Shown here: piece by piece, positions 8,631-16,477 of the stretch
Layout of the letters: each line of letters begins with the position of its first letter
How positions within the stretch are numbered: the stretch's first letter is position 1
Origin: Actinoplanes xinjiangensis
GTDB lineage: Bacteria > Actinomycetota > Actinomycetes > Mycobacteriales > Micromonosporaceae
DNA length: 64,000 nt
Assembly (NCBI RefSeq): GCF_003148685.1
Contig: NZ_QGGR01000040.1
Coordinates: 1-64,000 of the forward strand
Reading direction: 5' to 3'
The notes under the pieces: generated by a model
Seen by the model: only the letters and a program-made list of their open reading frames with translations
What the model was told of the DNA's origin: nothing
Database searches by the model: none
Made by a program: the position numbers and the translations under genes

Positions 8631-9676
8631 CCGCGCAGCGCGGCGGTGGCGAACTCGGCGATCCCGTCGGTCAGCCCGACCGTGGCCTGGAAACCCAGTT
8701 CGGTCCGGGCCCGTCCCGGTGAGGCGACCACATGACGTACATCGCCGAGCCGGAACTCGCCGGTGACGACCGGGGCCGGCCCGCCGGCGGCGCGCGAGAG
8801 TTCGGTGGCCACCCGCCCGACGGTGGCCGGACGGCCGGAGGCGATGTTGTAGGCACGCCAGCCGGTACGCGTACCGGTCGCGTCCAGGGCGGCGAGGTTG
8901 GCGGCGGCCACGTCGCGCACGTGCACGAAGTCGCGGCGCTGACCGCCGTCCTCGAACACCCGCGGCGCGTTCCCCGCCTCCAGAGCGGACCGGAAGATCG
9001 CGGCGACGCCACTGTACGGGGTGTCGCGGGGCATGCCCGGCCCGTACACGTTGTGGTAGCGCAGGGCCACGGTGGCAGCGCCGGTCTGCCGGGACCACGC
9101 CGCGGTCAGGTGCTCCTGGGCCACCTTGGTCGCGGCGTACACGCTGCGCGGGTCCACCGGTGCCTCCTCACTCACCAGACCCGGCTCCAGCGGGGTGCCG
9201 CAGTCGGGGCAGGGCGGCTCGAACCGGCCGGCGGCCAGATCCGCGACAGTCCGCGCCCCGGGGCGTACCGCGCCGTGCCGCGGGCAGGTGTAGGCGCCTT
9301 CGCCGTACACCACCATGGAGCTGGCCAGCACCAGCCGGTGGACGCCGGCGCGGGCCATCTCGGCGAGCAGGACGGCGGTGCCGAGGTCGTTGCAGCCGAC
9401 GTATTCGGGCAGGTCGTCGAGGTCCACGCCGAGTCCCACCATGGCGGCCTGGTGGATCACGGCGTCGACGCCGGCCAGCACACCCGCGACCGCCGCCCGG
9501 TCGCGCAGGTCGACCCGGTGCAGCGGGGCCCCCGCCACGGTGTCCGGCAGCGGCGCCCGGTGTGCGCCGGGATGGCCGGCGTCGGCGACGGTCACCTGGT
9601 GGCCGGCGCCGTGCAGGGCGGTTACGACATGGGTTCCGATGAAACCGGCTCCACCGGTCACGAGTACGTGTGTCAC
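8627..9676 (-). CDS. NAD-dependent epimerase/dehydratase (extended SDR)
   Basis: 349 residues. The nucleotide-binding motif TGGAGFIG (~7-14) and active-site YAATK (~196-200) with an upstream SSMVVYGE mark an extended SDR acting on nucleotide sugars. An unusual insertion (~135-170) carries Cys pairs (CPRHG and CPDCG) that look like a zinc-knuckle loop. Start is GTG at 9676; an ACGGTA box (TACCGT on the minus strand) seven bases upstream suggests leaderless transcription. It is the first gene of a two-gene operon with the membrane protein at 7305. Confidence 0.88.
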   Translation of the reverse strand: MTHVLVTGGAGFIGTHVVTALHGAGHQVTVADAGHPGAHRAPLPDTVAGAPLHRVDLRDRAAVAGVLAGVDAVIHQAAMVGLGVDLDDLPEYVGCNDLGTAVLLAEMARAGVHRLVLASSMVVYGEGAYTCPRHGAVRPGARTVADLAAGRFEPPCPDCGTPLEPGLVSEEAPVDPRSVYAATKVAQEHLTAAWSRQTGAATVALRYHNVYGPGMPRDTPYSGVAAIFRSALEAGNAPRVFEDGGQRRDFVHVRDVAAANLAALDATGTRTGWRAYNIASGRPATVGRVATELSRAAGGPAPVVTGEFRLGDVRHVVASPGRARTELGFQATVGLTDGIAEFATAALRG

Positions 9677-9729
9677 GGCGCCGACGGTAGAGCCGCCGAC
9701 CGGCCGGCGGGTCCCGTTCGGGCCGCGCC

Positions 9730-9797
9730 GTCAGCGGATCGTAAGGACTTCCGGGAGCACGTCATCATTCCGTAAGACCTCGTCATCGGCACGTAAG
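9730..9797 (+). repeat. Three phased copies of a 16-bp direct-repeat box, likely response-regulator sites
   Basis: GTCAGCGGATCGTAAG (9730), GTCATCATTCCGTAAG (9761) and GTCATCGGCACGTAAG (9782) are spaced 31 and 21 bp apart, about three and two helical turns. The last copy abuts the expected -35 position of the promoter at 9820. OmpR-family regulators bind such direct repeats, and one is encoded at 13412 in the operon that starts here. Confidence 0.6.
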
Positions 9798-9819
9798 GAA
9801 ATATCGGCGGATCGCGTCC

Positions 9820-9825
9820 TAGCGT
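9820..9825 (+). promoter_or_regulatory. Candidate -10 of the GT2/Mo-oxidoreductase operon
   Basis: TAGCGT lies seven bases before the ATG at 9833, predicting a leaderless mRNA. No -35 consensus is visible. A GTAAG box (9782-9797) covers that position, as expected for an activator-dependent promoter. Confidence 0.45.
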
Positions 9826-9832
9826 CCGCTGC

Positions 9833-10492
9833 ATGACCGATGTGGTGCTTCCCTGCCGGGACGAGGCTGCGGCCCTGCCCGGCCTGCTGGCCCGGATGCC
9901 GGCCGGCTACCGGCCGATCGTGGTGGACAACGGCTCGACTGACGGATCGGCCGCGGTCGCCCGCGCCCACGGTGCCGAGGTGATCAGCGTCGCCCAGCCC
10001 GGGTACGGCGCGGCCGTGCACGCCGGTGTGCTGGCCGCCGACCCGGACGACGGTGTGGTGTGCGTGATGGACGCGGACGGCTCGTTCGATCCGGCGCAGC
10101 TGCCCCGGCTGGCCGATCCGGTCCGCCGCGGTACCGCCGAACTGGGTACCGGGCGGCGGCGTCCGGCAGCGCCCGGGGTGTGGCCGCTGCACGCCCGGGT
10201 CGCCAACGCCGTCCTGGCCCGCCGGTTGCGCCGTACCACCGGCCTCGACGTCCACGACATCGGGCCGATCCGGGCCGTGCGCCGCGACGACCTGCTCGCG
10301 CTGGGGCTGCGTGACCGCCGGTTCGGGTATCCGCTGGAACTGCTGATCGCCGCGGGGCGGGCCGGGTGGCGGGTGGTCGAGGTCGACGTCGACTACCACC
10401 CGCGGGCGGCCGGTACCCGCTCCAAGGTGACCGGCACCGTCCTGGGCACGGTCCGGGCCATCCGCGACATGAGCGCGGTGCTGGCCCGATGA
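9833..10492 (+). CDS. Family 2 glycosyltransferase (dolichyl-phosphate mannosyltransferase-like)
   Basis: 219 residues. GT-A fold motifs: VVLPCRDEAAALPGLL at the N-terminus, IVVDNGSTDGS (~30-40) and the metal-binding VMDADGSFDP (~79-88). No membrane segments, so it acts at the cytoplasmic face, perhaps charging a polyprenyl phosphate with a sugar. First gene of a seven-gene operon running to 15132 in which most genes overlap. Confidence 0.88.
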   Translation: MTDVVLPCRDEAAALPGLLARMPAGYRPIVVDNGSTDGSAAVARAHGAEVISVAQPGYGAAVHAGVLAADPDDGVVCVMDADGSFDPAQLPRLADPVRRGTAELGTGRRRPAAPGVWPLHARVANAVLARRLRRTTGLDVHDIGPIRAVRRDDLLALGLRDRRFGYPLELLIAAGRAGWRVVEVDVDYHPRAAGTRSKVTGTVLGTVRAIRDMSAVLAR

Positions 10493-11139
10493 CCGGTTCG
10501 CAGATCCTGCTGATGGCGAAGACCCCGGTTCCGGGCCGGGTCAAGACCCGGCTGTGTCCACCCTGCACTCCCGGTCAGGCGGCCCGGATCGCCGCCGCCG
10601 CACTCGCCGACACCGTCGACACCGTCGCCGCGAGCACCGCCGGCACCCGCATCCTGGTCGTCGACGGCGACCACCCGGCGCCGCCGGGCTGGGCGCGGGT
10701 CGCACAACGCGGCGGTGCGCTCGGTGACCGCCTCGCCAACGCGTTCGCCGACACCCGGGTGCCGGGCACGGCCACCGTCCTGATCGGCATGGACACCCCG
10801 CAGCTCACCGCCGTCCACCTCGACACGGCGCTGCGGCGGCTCGCCGACGTGGACGCGGTACTGGGACCGGCCGAGGACGGCGGCTGGTGGGCGCTCGGCC
10901 TGCGCGAACCCGGCCATGCCGAGGTGCTGCGCGCGATACCCACCTCCACTCCGGCCACCGGGGAGCAGACGCTCGCCGCGCTGCGCCGGCACGGTCTGCG
11001 CGTGCATCTGCTGCCCCCTCTGCGCGACGTGGACACCGCCGCCGACGCGCTCGCGGTGGCCGCGATGTGCCCGCCGGGCAGCCGTTTCGTCGGTGCCGTC
11101 GCCGCCGGGGTGCCGTCACCGACGGCGGTCGTCCGATGA
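10489..11139 (+). CDS. DUF2064/TIGR04282-type glycosyltransferase-like protein
   Basis: 216 residues. Signature MAKTPVPGRVKTRL at ~8-21, then IGMDTPQLT and AEDGGWWALGL, match the TIGR04282 family of GT-A-like proteins, originally named for arsenosugar loci but widespread elsewhere. Start ATG overlaps the stop of the preceding GT2 gene (ATGA), implying coupled translation and a shared pathway. Donor and acceptor are unknown. Confidence 0.85.
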   Translation: MTGSQILLMAKTPVPGRVKTRLCPPCTPGQAARIAAAALADTVDTVAASTAGTRILVVDGDHPAPPGWARVAQRGGALGDRLANAFADTRVPGTATVLIGMDTPQLTAVHLDTALRRLADVDAVLGPAEDGGWWALGLREPGHAEVLRAIPTSTPATGEQTLAALRRHGLRVHLLPPLRDVDTAADALAVAAMCPPGSRFVGAVAAGVPSPTAVVR

Positions 11140-11777
11140 GCGCCGTCGCGGTCTTCGACGCCGCCATCAACCGGGCCGCGGCCGGCATCCCCGCCACGTT
11201 CACCGCCCGGCATGCCGGCGGTGGTGTGCTCCGGTTCGACCCGGGCACCTGGTGTCAGGACGTCCTCGCCGGCGACGCGGCGCTGCTGGACCGCTGCACC
11301 GGTCCGACCCTGGACGTCGGCTGCGGCCCCGGCCGGCTCACCGGCGCGCTGACCGCCTCGGGCCGGCCGGCTCTCGGCATCGACGTCAGTGCCGCAGCGG
11401 TCCGGCTGGCCCGACGCCGCGGCGCGGTCGCGTTGCAGCGCGACGTCTTCGACCCGGTACCGGGCACCGGACGCTGGCGGCACCTGCTGCTGGCCGACGG
11501 CAACATCGGCATCGGCGGCGACCCGCGCCGGCTCCTGCGCCGGTGCCACGAGCTGCTCGGGCCCGCCGGGCGCCTGCACGCGGAACTGGCGCCGCCCGGC
11601 ACCCCGGCCTGGGCCGGTATCGCGACCGTGCAGACGCCGGCCGGGCACGACAGTCCACTGCCCTGGGCCTGTGTGCCCGTCGACGGGCTTGCCGCGCTGG
11701 CCTCGACGGCGGCGCTGCGCGTCCTCGGGACCTGGACGGAGGCGGGTCGATGGTTCGCCACGTTGACACCCCGCTGA
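11136..11777 (+). CDS. Class I SAM-dependent methyltransferase
   Basis: 213 residues. Motif I LDVGCGPGRLTGAL (~59-72) and the acidic motif II (ALGIDVSAAAVRLA) show SAM binding. Start overlaps the preceding gene by four bases. In this operon a plausible substrate is the glycolipid or sugar made by the two upstream transferases, but that is inference. Confidence 0.85.
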   Translation: MSAVAVFDAAINRAAAGIPATFTARHAGGGVLRFDPGTWCQDVLAGDAALLDRCTGPTLDVGCGPGRLTGALTASGRPALGIDVSAAAVRLARRRGAVALQRDVFDPVPGTGRWRHLLLADGNIGIGGDPRRLLRRCHELLGPAGRLHAELAPPGTPAWAGIATVQTPAGHDSPLPWACVPVDGLAALASTAALRVLGTWTEAGRWFATLTPR

Positions 11778-12958
11778 ACCGATGGTGGCGGGCGCCGGTG
11801 CCGGCACCACCGGAGACGCTGCGGCGGGGACCGTTCCGGCCCGGACGGTTCGGGTCGGCGCTGCGCTCGGTGCGGTTGACCAGCCTGCTCGGCATCGCCC
11901 TCGGGGTGGCGTTCGGCGTCTGTTTCGTGACCGGCCTGATCAGTCATCTGGTCCAGCACCCGCCGGGGTGGTTCTGGTGGCCGTCGCGGCCCGCCGGGCT
12001 CTACCGGTTCAACCAGGGCGTGCACGTGGCGACCGGGCTCGCCACGGTGCCGTTGCTCGGTGCCAAACTGTGGTCGGTCTATCCGCGTCTGTTCGCCTGG
12101 CCGCCGGTCCGGTCGATCGCCCACGCCGCCGAGCGCGCGAGTGTCGGGGTGCTGGTCGCCGCCGCCCTGTTCCAGCTGGTCAGTGGGGTCCTGAACGTGT
12201 CCCGCTGGTATGCGCCGATGCGGTTCTACTTCCCGGCGGCGCACTACTGGGTGGCCTGGCTGGTGGTCGGGGCGATGCTGGTGCACATCGGCGTGCAGCT
12301 GCCGGTCGTCCGTACCGCCTTGGCCCGCCACGTTCCGGTGCCGGAGCGGGAGGGGCTGAGCCGGCGCGGGCTGCTCGGTGCCGTCGGCGCCGCCGCCGGA
12401 CTGATCACCCTGACCACGGTCGGTCAGACCGTCCGGCCGCTGTCGCGCCTCGCGGTCCTCGCACCCCGTCTGCCCCACGTCGGCCCGCAGGGGCTGCCGG
12501 TCAACGCGACGGCCACCGGCGCGGGCGTCGCCGGCCTGGTGAGAGACCCGTCGTACCGGCTGGTGGTCACCGGCCCGCGGGGGCAGGTCGGTCTCGACCT
12601 GGCCGCCCTCGCCGCTCTCCCCCAGCACACCGCGGAACTGCCGATCGCCTGCGTGGAGGGCTGGAGCGCCTCCGGCCGGTGGACCGGCGTCCGGTTGCGG
12701 GACCTGGTGGCGCTGGTCGAGACCGACCCGGACCGGGCCACCGTGCTGGTGGAGTCGTTGCAGACCGGCGGACGGTACCGGTCCGCGACCGTGCCGCCCG
12801 AGCACATCCGTGACCCGCTCACCCTGGTCGCGTTGCGGCTGGGCGGCGAACCCCTGCACCCGGACCACGGGTACCCGGCACGGCTGATCGCCCCGAACCG
12901 GCCCGGCGTGCTGCAGACCAAATGGATCGGGCGGATCACCGTGCAGGGTGCCCGGTGA
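11750..12958 (+). CDS. Membrane-bound molybdopterin-dependent oxidoreductase (cytochrome b-like domain plus SUOX-fold domain)
   Basis: 402 residues. Residues ~45-190 hold about four membrane helices with conserved His (GLISHLVQHPP, HVATGL, AHYWVAWL, MLVHIGVQLP), resembling a b-type cytochrome. Residues ~250-402 are a sulfite-oxidase-fold molybdopterin domain with the likely Mo-ligand Cys in IACVEGWSASGRW. The start ATG has GGAGG seven bases upstream (11738-11742) and lies 28 bp inside the previous gene. It probably moves electrons between the quinone pool and an extracytoplasmic substrate. Confidence 0.85.
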   Translation: MVRHVDTPLNRWWRAPVPAPPETLRRGPFRPGRFGSALRSVRLTSLLGIALGVAFGVCFVTGLISHLVQHPPGWFWWPSRPAGLYRFNQGVHVATGLATVPLLGAKLWSVYPRLFAWPPVRSIAHAAERASVGVLVAAALFQLVSGVLNVSRWYAPMRFYFPAAHYWVAWLVVGAMLVHIGVQLPVVRTALARHVPVPEREGLSRRGLLGAVGAAAGLITLTTVGQTVRPLSRLAVLAPRLPHVGPQGLPVNATATGAGVAGLVRDPSYRLVVTGPRGQVGLDLAALAALPQHTAELPIACVEGWSASGRWTGVRLRDLVALVETDPDRATVLVESLQTGGRYRSATVPPEHIRDPLTLVALRLGGEPLHPDHGYPARLIAPNRPGVLQTKWIGRITVQGAR

Positions 12959-13401
12959 GGGCCCGGGTCGTGCTGGTCACCGCCGGAATCCTGATCATGG
13001 GGTACGCCGTGGCCGGCGCCGCCGCCGATCCGGACGTGGCGCCGGCCGGGGTGCTGTCGTTCCTCGCTGGGGTCCTGCTCGTCCACGACCTCGTCTGGAT
13101 GCCGGCCGTCCTCGCCGTGGGCGCCGTGATCACGCGTCTGGTCGCACCGCGCCGGCGTCCCGTGGTGATCGCCGCGACGATCAGCGCCGCCGCTGTCACG
13201 GTGGTGGCGTTGCCGCTCGTTCTCGGGTTCGGGCGCCCGGCCGACAACCCCTCGGCGCTGCCGTCGCCGTACGGCTGGAATCTCGCCCTCGTGCTTCTCG
13301 CCGTCGTGGCCGTCGCCGCCCTGGCGCGGTGGCGCGGGCCGGCGGGCCGTAAGAATTCCGAAAGGCCGGGTGGGGAGGTACCGGGAGCCGGTGGTGAGTA
13401 G
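12955..13401 (+). CDS. Small membrane protein
   Basis: 148 residues with about four hydrophobic helices (VVLVTAGILIMGYAVAG, FLAGVLLVHDLVWMPAV, VVIAATISAAAVTVVALP, WNLALVLLAVVAVAALA). GTG start overlaps the oxidoreductase stop (GTGA), so it probably accompanies that enzyme. No known domain recognised. Confidence 0.75.
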   Translation: MRARVVLVTAGILIMGYAVAGAAADPDVAPAGVLSFLAGVLLVHDLVWMPAVLAVGAVITRLVAPRRRPVVIAATISAAAVTVVALPLVLGFGRPADNPSALPSPYGWNLALVLLAVVAVAALARWRGPAGRKNSERPGGEVPGAGGE

Positions 13402-13404
13402 CGT
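13399..13404 (+). promoter_or_regulatory. Candidate internal -10 for the two-component genes
   Basis: TAGCGT seven bases before the ATG at 13412, the same geometry as at 9820 and 16236. A CGTAAG half-box at 13348-13353 lies about 45 bp upstream of the box. Confidence 0.35.
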
Positions 13405-13411
13405 GGCCGGA

Positions 13412-14122
13412 ATGGGACATCGGGTGCTGGTGGTCGACGACGACGCCACGGTCAGTGACGTGGTCCGGCGCTACCTGGAGCAGGCCGGCTGTGAGGTCCG
13501 GCTGGCCGCCGACGGCGCGGACGGGCTCGCGGCGATCGCCGCGCAACTGCCGGATCTGGTCGTCCTGGATCTGATGATGCCCGGCATCGACGGTCTGGAG
13601 GTGTGCCGGCGGATCCGCCGGCGGCTGCCCGGTCTGCCGGTCATCATGCTCACCGCCCTCGGTGAGGAGGCCGACCGGGTCCTCGGGCTGGAGGTCGGCG
13701 CCGACGACTACGTGACCAAGCCGTTCTCCCCTCGTGAGCTGGTTCTGCGGATCCAGTCGGTGCTGCGCCGCACCGGCGGGCAGGCGGCCGATCCCGGCCC
13801 CGCGACGACGCTGCGCGAGGCGGACCTGACCGTCGACACCGCACGCCGGGTCGCCGAACGCCACGGCGCTCCGCTGTCGCTGACCGTTCGCGAGTTCGAT
13901 CTGCTGGTCTTTCTCATGCGCCATCCCGGCCGGGCCTGGTCACGGGCGGACCTGCTGGACAAGGTGTGGGGATGGCAGTTCGGTGACCAGTCGACCGTGA
14001 CCGTGCATGTGCGCCGGCTCCGCGAGAAGATCGAGGCCGACCCGGCCGACCCCACCCGCATCCGTACCGTCTGGGGTGTCGGTTACAGCTACGAGCCACT
14101 CGACCCGGGCCGGCAGCGGTGA
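13412..14122 (+). CDS. OmpR/PhoB-family response regulator
   Basis: 236 residues. Receiver domain (~1-115) with acidic pocket VVDDDA, phospho-acceptor Asp in VVLDLMMPG, switch Thr in MLTALG and Lys in TKPFSP. A winged-helix DNA-binding domain follows (~130-230, RADLLDKVWGWQFG, TVTVHVRRLREKIE). GTG starts at 13394 and 13403 are possible; the ATG at 13412 gives the standard MGHRVLVVDDD N-terminus and sits seven bases after a -10-like box. It likely binds the GTAAG boxes at 9730-9797 and controls its own operon. Confidence 0.92.
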   Translation: MGHRVLVVDDDATVSDVVRRYLEQAGCEVRLAADGADGLAAIAAQLPDLVVLDLMMPGIDGLEVCRRIRRRLPGLPVIMLTALGEEADRVLGLEVGADDYVTKPFSPRELVLRIQSVLRRTGGQAADPGPATTLREADLTVDTARRVAERHGAPLSLTVREFDLLVFLMRHPGRAWSRADLLDKVWGWQFGDQSTVTVHVRRLREKIEADPADPTRIRTVWGVGYSYEPLDPGRQR

Positions 14123-15132
14123 ACGACACTCTGCTCATCGGGTTGTACGCCCTCGGCGCCGGCGGGGTCGTCGGCCTGGCGGGGGCGGGCGCGCTGCGGC
14201 TGCTGCGCGGCCGGTCGATCCTCGTCCACGTGCTGGTCCTGCTCGTCGTCACGGTGCTCGCCGTGGTCGCCGGTGTCGGCACGGTCGCCCACGCCATGTT
14301 CCTGTCCACCCACGACCTGTGGGTCGTTCTCGTCACGGTGACGGCCTCGGCGGTGATCAGCCTCGCCGTCGGCGCCGTCTTCGGCAGCCGGCTGGCCGCC
14401 GCCGCGGTCTGGGCACAGGCGGCCCGGGAGCGGGAACGGCATCTGGAGGCGGGCCGGCGGGAACTGGTCGCCTGGGTGTCGCACGACCTGCGCACCCCGC
14501 TGGCCGGGCTGCGGGCGATGGCCGAGGCTCTCGAGGACGGCATCATCGACGATCCCGCCACCGTCGACGAATACCATCGGCGGATCCGGATCGAGACCGA
14601 CCGCATGACGCAGCTGGTCGACGATCTGTTCGAGTTGTCCCGTATCAACGCCGGCGCACTGCATCTGGTGCCGACGACGGTGCCGCTGAGCGAGATCGTG
14701 TCGGACGCGATCGCCGGTGTCGCCCCGCTCGCCGCGAGCCGGCGGATCCGGCTGGTCGCCGCGGACACCGGATGGCCGCTGGTACGGGCCGGTGAACGCG
14801 AACTCGCCCGTATCGTCAGCAATCTGCTGATCAACTCGGTCCGGTACACCCCCGCGGACGGGACCGTGCACATCGCCGCGGGCCACGAGCAGGACAGCGT
14901 GTGGCTGGCCGTCTCCGACACCTGCGGCGGCATCCCCGACGGCGATCTGGGCCGGGTCTTCGACGTCGCGTTCCGCGGAGAACGCGCCCGCACCCCGGGA
15001 ACCGACGGATCCGGCGGCGGCGGTCTGGGGCTGGCGATCGTGCGCGGGCTGGTCGAAGCCCACGGCGGCCGGGTCGGCGTACGCAACACCGGCCCCGGCT
15101 GCCAGTTCGAGGTGCGCCTCCCTGCCGCCTGA
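14119..15132 (+). CDS. Sensor histidine kinase
   Basis: 337 residues. Two or three N-terminal membrane segments (to ~residue 95) with almost no extracytoplasmic domain, then the H-box VSHDLRTPLAGL, N-box SNLLINSVRYT and G-boxes SDTCGGIP and GGGLGLAIV. Partner of the regulator at 13412: its GTG start overlaps that gene's stop (GTGA). The short sensor region suggests detection of a membrane or envelope signal. Confidence 0.92.
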   Translation: MNDTLLIGLYALGAGGVVGLAGAGALRLLRGRSILVHVLVLLVVTVLAVVAGVGTVAHAMFLSTHDLWVVLVTVTASAVISLAVGAVFGSRLAAAAVWAQAARERERHLEAGRRELVAWVSHDLRTPLAGLRAMAEALEDGIIDDPATVDEYHRRIRIETDRMTQLVDDLFELSRINAGALHLVPTTVPLSEIVSDAIAGVAPLAASRRIRLVAADTGWPLVRAGERELARIVSNLLINSVRYTPADGTVHIAAGHEQDSVWLAVSDTCGGIPDGDLGRVFDVAFRGERARTPGTDGSGGGGLGLAIVRGLVEAHGGRVGVRNTGPGCQFEVRLPAA

Positions 15133-15208
15133 CGGTGACGGGCGGCCGCGCGTGCGAGGCTGAGCGGTACGGCCGCCGATACGCGGGGGCGATATGGGAG
15201 GTACTGCG

Positions 15209-16177
15209 GTGGAGTTCACACGTCTCGGCGGGACGGGGCTGAGAGTGAGCCGGATCGGCCTGGGCTGCATGAGTTACGGCCGGGCCGCGGCCGGGATGCA
15301 CCGGTGGACGCTGGACGAGGAGGCGGCCGCGCCGTTCTTCCGGCAGGCGGTCGAGCTGGGCGTGACGTTCTGGGACACCGCGAACGTCTACCAGGGCGGC
15401 ACGTCGGAGGAGTTCGTCGGACGGGCGATCACCCGGTTCTCCCGGCGGGAGGACATCGTGCTGGCCACCAAGGTCAGCGGGCGGATGCACGACGGGCCGG
15501 GCGGTGGTGGCCTGTCCCGCAAGGCCGTCCTGGAGCAGGCCGACGCCTCGCTGCGCCGGCTGGGCACCGACTACATCGACGTCTACTACCTCCATCGCTT
15601 CGACCCGGAGACACCGGTCGAGGAGACGATGCGGGCCCTGGACGACCTGGTCCGGGCCGGCAAGGTGCGTTATCTCGGGGCGTCCTCGATGTGGGCGTGG
15701 CAGTTCGCGAAGTTGCAGCATGCCGCCCGGTCCGGCGGGTGGACGTCGTTCGCGGCGATGCAGGACCAGTACAACGTCCTCAAGCGCGAGGAGGAGCGGG
15801 ACATGATCCCGATGTGCCTCGATCAGGGTGTCGGCCTGACCCCCTACTCGCCGCTGGCGAAGGGCCGGGCCACCCGGCCGTGGGGCGATCAGACGGCCCG
15901 GTCGTCGTCGGACGAGGTGGCCAGGGCGTTCGACCGCGAGGTCGACGAACCGGTGGTCAACGCGATCCAGCGGGTCGCCGAGGCTCGTGGCGTCGCGATG
16001 GCCCGGGTGGCGCTGGCCTGGGTGTTGTCCAAGCCGGTCGTCTCCTGCCCGATCGTCGGGGCCACGAAGACGCACCACCTCCAGGACGCGGTCGCCGCGC
16101 TCGATCTGGTGCTCACCGATGAGGAGATCGCCGCGCTGGAGGCTCCCTACCAGCCGCAGGACAACTACTGGTGGTGA
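15209..16177 (+). CDS. Aldo/keto reductase
   Basis: 322-residue NADPH-dependent oxidoreductase of the TIM-barrel AKR family. Catalytic residues are visible: Asp/Tyr in FWDTANVYQGG, Lys in VLATKVSG and His in VYYLHRFDPETPVEE. The cofactor region CPIVGATKTHHLQDA is near the C-terminus. The GTG at 15209 was preferred over the ATG at 15194 because GGGAGG (15196-15201) lies seven bases before it. Monocistronic; physiological substrate unknown. Confidence 0.92.
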   Translation: MEFTRLGGTGLRVSRIGLGCMSYGRAAAGMHRWTLDEEAAAPFFRQAVELGVTFWDTANVYQGGTSEEFVGRAITRFSRREDIVLATKVSGRMHDGPGGGGLSRKAVLEQADASLRRLGTDYIDVYYLHRFDPETPVEETMRALDDLVRAGKVRYLGASSMWAWQFAKLQHAARSGGWTSFAAMQDQYNVLKREEERDMIPMCLDQGVGLTPYSPLAKGRATRPWGDQTARSSSDEVARAFDREVDEPVVNAIQRVAEARGVAMARVALAWVLSKPVVSCPIVGATKTHHLQDAVAALDLVLTDEEIAALEAPYQPQDNYWW

Positions 16178-16235
16178 TCGCCGGCCGGTCGGCCATCGGA
16201 TGGCGACCTGTCCCCGTAGAACAACCGTTCGATGC

Positions 16236-16241
16236 TAGCGT
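16236..16241 (+). promoter_or_regulatory. Candidate -10 of the 55-residue protein gene
   Basis: TAGCGT six bases before the ATG at 16248. There is no room for a ribosome binding site, so leaderless expression is expected. Confidence 0.35.
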
Positions 16242-16247
16242 GATCCC

Positions 16248-16415
16248 ATGAACGACCAGAATCGCGACAATTCCGTGCCCGCGCAGGCACCCGCCCCCCG
16301 GCCGGGGATCCCGCCGGTGGTGTTCTCCAACCCGGGTGCCGTCGACGACCCGGAGCCCATGCCGGCGCGTCCTCAGCACCGCCGGCCGTCGACGACGCGG
16401 CGGCGCGACGGGTGA
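16248..16415 (+). CDS. 55-residue protein with PPV-x-FS-x-PGAVD motif
   Basis: Small Pro/Arg-rich protein, not recognised. Residues 22-35 read PPVVFSNPGAVDDP and the C-terminus is Arg-rich (RRPSTTRRRDG). The same motif with an Arg-rich tail ends the 116-residue protein at 2324. Conservation between two loci 14 kb apart, plus a -10-like box at the right distance, argues that it is a real gene. No membrane or signal segment. Function unknown. Confidence 0.55.
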   Translation: MNDQNRDNSVPAQAPAPRPGIPPVVFSNPGAVDDPEPMPARPQHRRPSTTRRRDG

Positions 16416-16477
16416 AGGCACCGATCCGCCGGCGTGGCCGACGGATCGGGACTTCGATCTGAAGAGAGGGAGGGCGC

